A stretch of DNA of 38,623 nt from the NCBI GenBank assembly GCA_019118425.1, contig DWYZ01000152.1, positions 1-38,623 of the forward strand, in the 5' to 3' direction. This document shows positions 34,988 through 38,623 of the stretch, in pieces; the first letter of the stretch is position 1, and each line of letters opens with the position of its first letter. This stretch comes from Candidatus Blautia faecavium. GTDB taxonomy: Bacteria; Bacillota; Clostridia; Lachnospirales; Lachnospiraceae. The translations under genes were made by a program, and so were the position numbers. The notes beneath the pieces were generated by a model, which worked only from the letters and a program-made list of their open reading frames with translations, made no database searches and was not told the origin of the DNA.

Positions 34988-37900
34988 GTGAATAAGTACA
35001 GATTAAATATTGACGGAAAAGAAGTTTACGGACTTCCCGGTCAAACAATTCTCGAAGTTTGCAGAGAGAACGACATTTTCATCCCGACTCTTTGCTACGA
35101 CGAAAGAACAGAAATTTACGGCGCCTGCGGTTTATGTATGGTGGAGCTGGAAGGAAATCCGAAACTTTGGAAAGCCTGTGCCACTGAGATCGCACCAAAC
35201 ATGGTGATCCGTACCAATACCCAGCGTGTTATCGAATCCAGAAAGACGAACCTTGAGCTTCTTCTTTCCAACCATAAGGGTGACTGCCGTCCCCCATGTA
35301 TGCTTGCATGTCCGGCAGGTACAGACTGCCAGGGCTATGTAGGCCTGATCGCAAACGGACAGTACGAAGAAGCCATTAAACTGATCAGAGAAAATATTCC
35401 TCTTCCAGGTTCCATCGGACGTGTCTGCCCGCATCCGTGTGAGACAGCCTGCCGCCGCGGCTTAGTGGACGAGCCGGTTGCTATTGCAAATCTTAAGAGA
35501 TTTGCAGCGGATACTGACGAATTCGGGGAAGATCCGTTTATGCCGGAATGTGAGCCGGATACAGGAAAGAACGTGGCTATCATCGGCGGTGGTCCTTACG
35601 GTTTATCCATGGCATACTTTTTACGCCAGTTAGGCCATGATGTGACCATCTATGAGGCAATGCCGAAACTTGGCGGTATGCTTCGCTATGGTATCCCGGA
35701 ATATCGTCTGCCTAAGGAAGTGCTTGACGAAGAAATCGCACTGATCGAAAGAATGGGCGTTACCATGGTAACAAACACTAAGATCGGTGAGGATATTTCC
35801 TTTGAGACCATCAAGAGAGATTTCGATGCAGTTTGTATCGGTATCGGTGCGTGGGTATCCACAGGCGTACGCTGCAAAGGAGAGGATGCCAACGGCGTGA
35901 TCGGCGGTATCGACTTCCTGCGCAAAGTAGTCCGCAATGAGCCAATCGACCTTGGAAAGAACGTAGCCATCGTAGGCGGCGGAAATACAGCTATGGACGC
36001 ATGCCGTACAGCTGTACGTCTGGGTGCAGAAAATGTTTATAATATTTACAGAAGAACAAAGGACGAAATGCCTGCAGATATGGTAGAAATCGAAGAGGCA
36101 GAAGAAGAAGGCGTAATCTTCCTGAACCTGACCAATCCTCTGGAGATTATCTCCGATGAAAACGGACATTGCCGTCAGATGGTTCTTCAGGTTATGAAGC
36201 TTGGCGAGCCGGATGCTTCCGGACGTCGTGCGCCTATTCCTGTAGAAGGTGAGACAAAGACTATTGACGTAGATACTGTTATCCTTGCTATCGGCCAGAA
36301 AGTAAACGCAGCCGGCATCGAAGGCGTAGAGCTGACAAGAAAGGGCGGCATCGTTTACGATACCAAGACCTTTATGACAGCAATCCCAGGCGTATTTGCC
36401 GGCGGTGACTGCGGTAATGACAAGATTTCCATCGCAGTAGAGTCTATTGCAGATGCGAAAAAAGGATGTCTGGTAGTAGACGCATACCTTCGCGGAGAAG
36501 AGATCGCATATGAGCCAAACTACTATGTGACTAAGAAGGATGTGACTGCAGCAACCTTTGAAGACCGTGAGAGAATGTGCCGTCCTACTATGGAACAGTT
36601 AAATGCCGAGGAGAGAAAGGATAACTTTACAGAAGTTGTCTTCGGCTATGACGAAGAGCAGGCGGTGGAAGAAGCACATCGCTGTCTGGAATGTGGATGT
36701 AAAGATTACTTTGAATGTAAATTGATCTCCTATGCAAATATGTACAATGTAGATCCGGATCGTTTTGCAGGTGATGTGAACGAAGTAGACTATGAAGATG
36801 AACATCCGTTTATCTTAAGAGATCCGAATAAGTGTATCCTCTGCGGTCTGTGTGTTCGTGCCTGTGATGAGGTTATGGGTGTAGGTGCCCTTGGCCTTAT
36901 AAAACGTGGATTTGACACAGTGGTTATGCCTGCACTGGAACAGCCTCTGGCTGAGACTGGATGTATTTCCTGCGGTCAGTGTGTAAGCGTCTGCCCGACA
37001 GGTGCATTACAGGAAAGACTTTCCATTGAAAAATCTGTTCCGCTTGATACAGAAGTTACAGACACCACCTGTTCCCATTGTTCTGTGGGCTGCTCGATCC
37101 ATCTGGAAACTTATGGCGATATGCTCATAAAGGCAGTTCCGGATAAAGAGGGTGCAGTAAACAAAGGACTTCTCTGCGGAAGAGGTAAGTTTGGATTTGA
37201 CTGCTCCGTTATGGACGGAAAGATTCTTGAGCCAATGGCAAGAAAGAACGGCGAGCTGACAGAGGTAGACTACCATGAGGCATTTGTCCTTGTAGCGAAA
37301 AAGGCAGAATCCCTTGCTGCAAAATATGGAAAAGATGCAGTAGCGGTAGCGATCTCCGACAGATATACAAACGAGGAAGCTTATGTAATGAAGAAATTCG
37401 CGGATTCCATCGGTGCAAAGACACTGTGCTTTAACAACCGCGAAAATGGTCTGACAAAGGTTCTGGGTGTAAATGCATCCCCGAATACGATCGACGAACT
37501 TCTTTCTGCAGAAGTAATCCTCTGCGCAGGCTTTGTTGCAAAAGAAAATCAGGTAATCCGCCTGAAACTGAAACAGGCTGCAGCAAACGGCGCTAAGGTG
37601 ATCCTTGTAAATCCGGAAGGTTATGAGCAGGATCATATGAGCTTTGCTTACAAGACTATTTCTACAAGCAACAGCCTTGCGTTCTTTAAAGGCGTTGCAA
37701 AAGTTCTGGCAGATATGGGCAAAGGCGCAGGCGTAGAAGGCTACGATGCATTTAAAGCTTCCGTAGAAAATGCAGATGTATGCGAAGAGATCAAAGCAGT
37801 TGCAGAGCTTTATGCAAACGCAAAGAAAGCTATGATCGTATTCCAGCAGAATGTAGTTTCTGTTGAGGCTGCAACCCTTCTGGCAGACATTGCAGTTCTG

Positions 37901-38488
37901 TCCGGACATATTGGAAAAGCACGTGACGGTATCCTTGAATTAAAGGCTAAGAATAACAGCCAGGGTATCATTGATCTTGGCATCACTGCTGGCGCTGAGG
38001 CAATGGAAGGAGTAAAAGCACTCCTTGTATTTGGCGAGGATGTTCCGGCTGAAGCATTAAAAGAGCTGGTATTCCTGATGGTATGCGATACGCATATGAC
38101 AGAGACCGCTAAGATGGCAGATGTTGTGATCCCAGGTACAGGTTTTGCATCTACCTATGGTACTTATACCAATACCGAGCGCAGGCTTCAGGTAGTAGAG
38201 CAGGCAATCGAAGAAGATGTTGTATTTAACAACTGGGAAGTAGCTGCAGAACTGGCTCATGTATATGAGATCGAAATGCCATACGATGACATTGAGGATA
38301 TCTCCGATGAAATGAATGAGAAACTTCCTGTTTACCGTTACGGTGAAATGGGTGAGATTTCCGGAGGCGTTCTGGAATGTAAGGACGCGAAACTGGTTCC
38401 AGTGGCTGATGCCGCTCTCGTTGCACCTCTGAAATGTACGGATCATCTTACCAATATGATCGATGAGAGACTGCCTAAGGCGAACTAA
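34988..38488 (+). CDS. fusion protein: NuoG-type 2Fe-2S/4Fe-4S N-terminus + GltD/NfnB-like FAD-NADP(H) domain + 2x[4Fe-4S] + NuoG/molybdopterin-oxidoreductase-like domain (StnA-like)
   Basis: CYDERTEIYGACGLCMVEL; CMLACPAGTDCQGYVGLIANGQYEEA; AIIGGGPYGLSMAYFLRQLGHDVTIYE; VAIVGGGNTAMDACRTAVRLGAENVYNIYRR; CSHCSVGCSIHLETYGD; GFASTYGTYTNTERRLQ. GTG start after AGGAGG. Confidence 0.9.
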   Translation: MNKYRLNIDGKEVYGLPGQTILEVCRENDIFIPTLCYDERTEIYGACGLCMVELEGNPKLWKACATEIAPNMVIRTNTQRVIESRKTNLELLLSNHKGDCRPPCMLACPAGTDCQGYVGLIANGQYEEAIKLIRENIPLPGSIGRVCPHPCETACRRGLVDEPVAIANLKRFAADTDEFGEDPFMPECEPDTGKNVAIIGGGPYGLSMAYFLRQLGHDVTIYEAMPKLGGMLRYGIPEYRLPKEVLDEEIALIERMGVTMVTNTKIGEDISFETIKRDFDAVCIGIGAWVSTGVRCKGEDANGVIGGIDFLRKVVRNEPIDLGKNVAIVGGGNTAMDACRTAVRLGAENVYNIYRRTKDEMPADMVEIEEAEEEGVIFLNLTNPLEIISDENGHCRQMVLQVMKLGEPDASGRRAPIPVEGETKTIDVDTVILAIGQKVNAAGIEGVELTRKGGIVYDTKTFMTAIPGVFAGGDCGNDKISIAVESIADAKKGCLVVDAYLRGEEIAYEPNYYVTKKDVTAATFEDRERMCRPTMEQLNAEERKDNFTEVVFGYDEEQAVEEAHRCLECGCKDYFECKLISYANMYNVDPDRFAGDVNEVDYEDEHPFILRDPNKCILCGLCVRACDEVMGVGALGLIKRGFDTVVMPALEQPLAETGCISCGQCVSVCPTGALQERLSIEKSVPLDTEVTDTTCSHCSVGCSIHLETYGDMLIKAVPDKEGAVNKGLLCGRGKFGFDCSVMDGKILEPMARKNGELTEVDYHEAFVLVAKKAESLAAKYGKDAVAVAISDRYTNEEAYVMKKFADSIGAKTLCFNNRENGLTKVLGVNASPNTIDELLSAEVILCAGFVAKENQVIRLKLKQAAANGAKVILVNPEGYEQDHMSFAYKTISTSNSLAFFKGVAKVLADMGKGAGVEGYDAFKASVENADVCEEIKAVAELYANAKKAMIVFQQNVVSVEAATLLADIAVLSGHIGKARDGILELKAKNNSQGIIDLGITAGAEAMEGVKALLVFGEDVPAEALKELVFLMVCDTHMTETAKMADVVIPGTGFASTYGTYTNTERRLQVVEQAIEEDVVFNNWEVAAELAHVYEIEMPYDDIEDISDEMNEKLPVYRYGEMGEISGGVLECKDAKLVPVADAALVAPLKCTDHLTNMIDERLPKAN

Positions 38489-38504
38489 TAAACAGATTTT
38501 TTCG

Positions 38505-38533
38505 GGCTGGCCGGATTTTCGGCCAGCCTTTTT
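38505..38533 (+). terminator. Rho-independent terminator after second bifurcating operon
   Basis: GGCTGGCC-GGATTTTC-GGCCAGCC-TTTTT. Confidence 0.88.
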
Positions 38534-38559
38534 GCGTGGTTCGGGTGTGACATGTATCC
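38533..38559 (-). repeat. truncated half copy of the 59-bp palindromic element
   Basis: reverse complement GGATACATGTCACACCCGAACCACGCA matches copy 1 GGACACATGTCACACCGTAACCACGCA. Confidence 0.7.
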
Positions 38560-38623
38560 AGAAGCTTTTCTGTTTTTTCTGCTGTCTTGTAAGTTTACCG
38601 GGAATATGCTATAATGTGGAAGA

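Noticed and set aside
37007-37909. 300-aa minus-strand ORF antisense to the StnA-like gene
   Set aside because: Codon-composition shadow; composition (Cys/Phe-rich) not protein-like.
34988-38488. Formate dehydrogenase (FdhA) assignment for the 1.17-kaa protein
   Set aside because: Contains a GltD module and a NuoG-like tail, with no visible Mo/W-ligand Cys/Sec motif; the NuoEF context fits Stn better.
1-38623. CRISPR array, rRNA, tRNA or intact IS transposase
   Set aside because: No regularly spaced direct repeats, no tRNA/rRNA-like stretches recognised, and no transposase or integrase ORF found by reading.

Overview
The window looks like a Firmicutes (probably Lachnospiraceae/Clostridia) chromosome segment dominated by anaerobic redox metabolism. 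Left part: secreted protein, YcxB-like protein, S8 protease, Re-citrate-synthase-like enzyme + NADP-isocitrate dehydrogenase, ABC-F ATPase, Rex redox repressor, NAD(P)HX repair enzyme, alanine racemase and a MazF-like toxin. Centre: a large [FeFe]-hydrogenase locus. The + strand carries a HydABC-type electron-bifurcating hydrogenase (NuoE/HydC, HATPase, 2Fe-2S Trx-like ferredoxin, HydB, HydA), followed by a PAS-containing sensory-type [FeFe]-hydrogenase homologue and a SpoIIE-type phosphatase. A divergent - strand operon carries two DRTGG-domain proteins, an RsbW-like kinase, a third H-cluster-domain homologue and a PHP phosphoesterase. Right part: YebC, an orphan FtsX-type ABC permease, glycerate kinase, an LRR/Fn3 secreted protein, a ClpP/TepA-like protease, a YczE/YitT-like membrane protein, and a second bifurcating complex (NuoE-NuoF-[NuoG/GltD fusion]) resembling the Stn (Sporomusa-type Nfn) transhydrogenase. 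Features outside the ORF track: (i) a 59-bp palindromic MITE-like element with two full copies, one flanked by a perfect 9-bp direct repeat and one splitting a terminator-like hairpin, plus a diverged and a truncated copy; (ii) a complete candidate type I toxin-antitoxin locus (30-aa Hol_Tox-like peptide with convergent antisense RNA) lying between two copies of that element; (iii) a hairpin sequestering the Shine-Dalgarno of the ClpP/TepA-like gene; (iv) an unannotated 48-aa membrane ORF. All calls come from reading the sequence; no database search was run.
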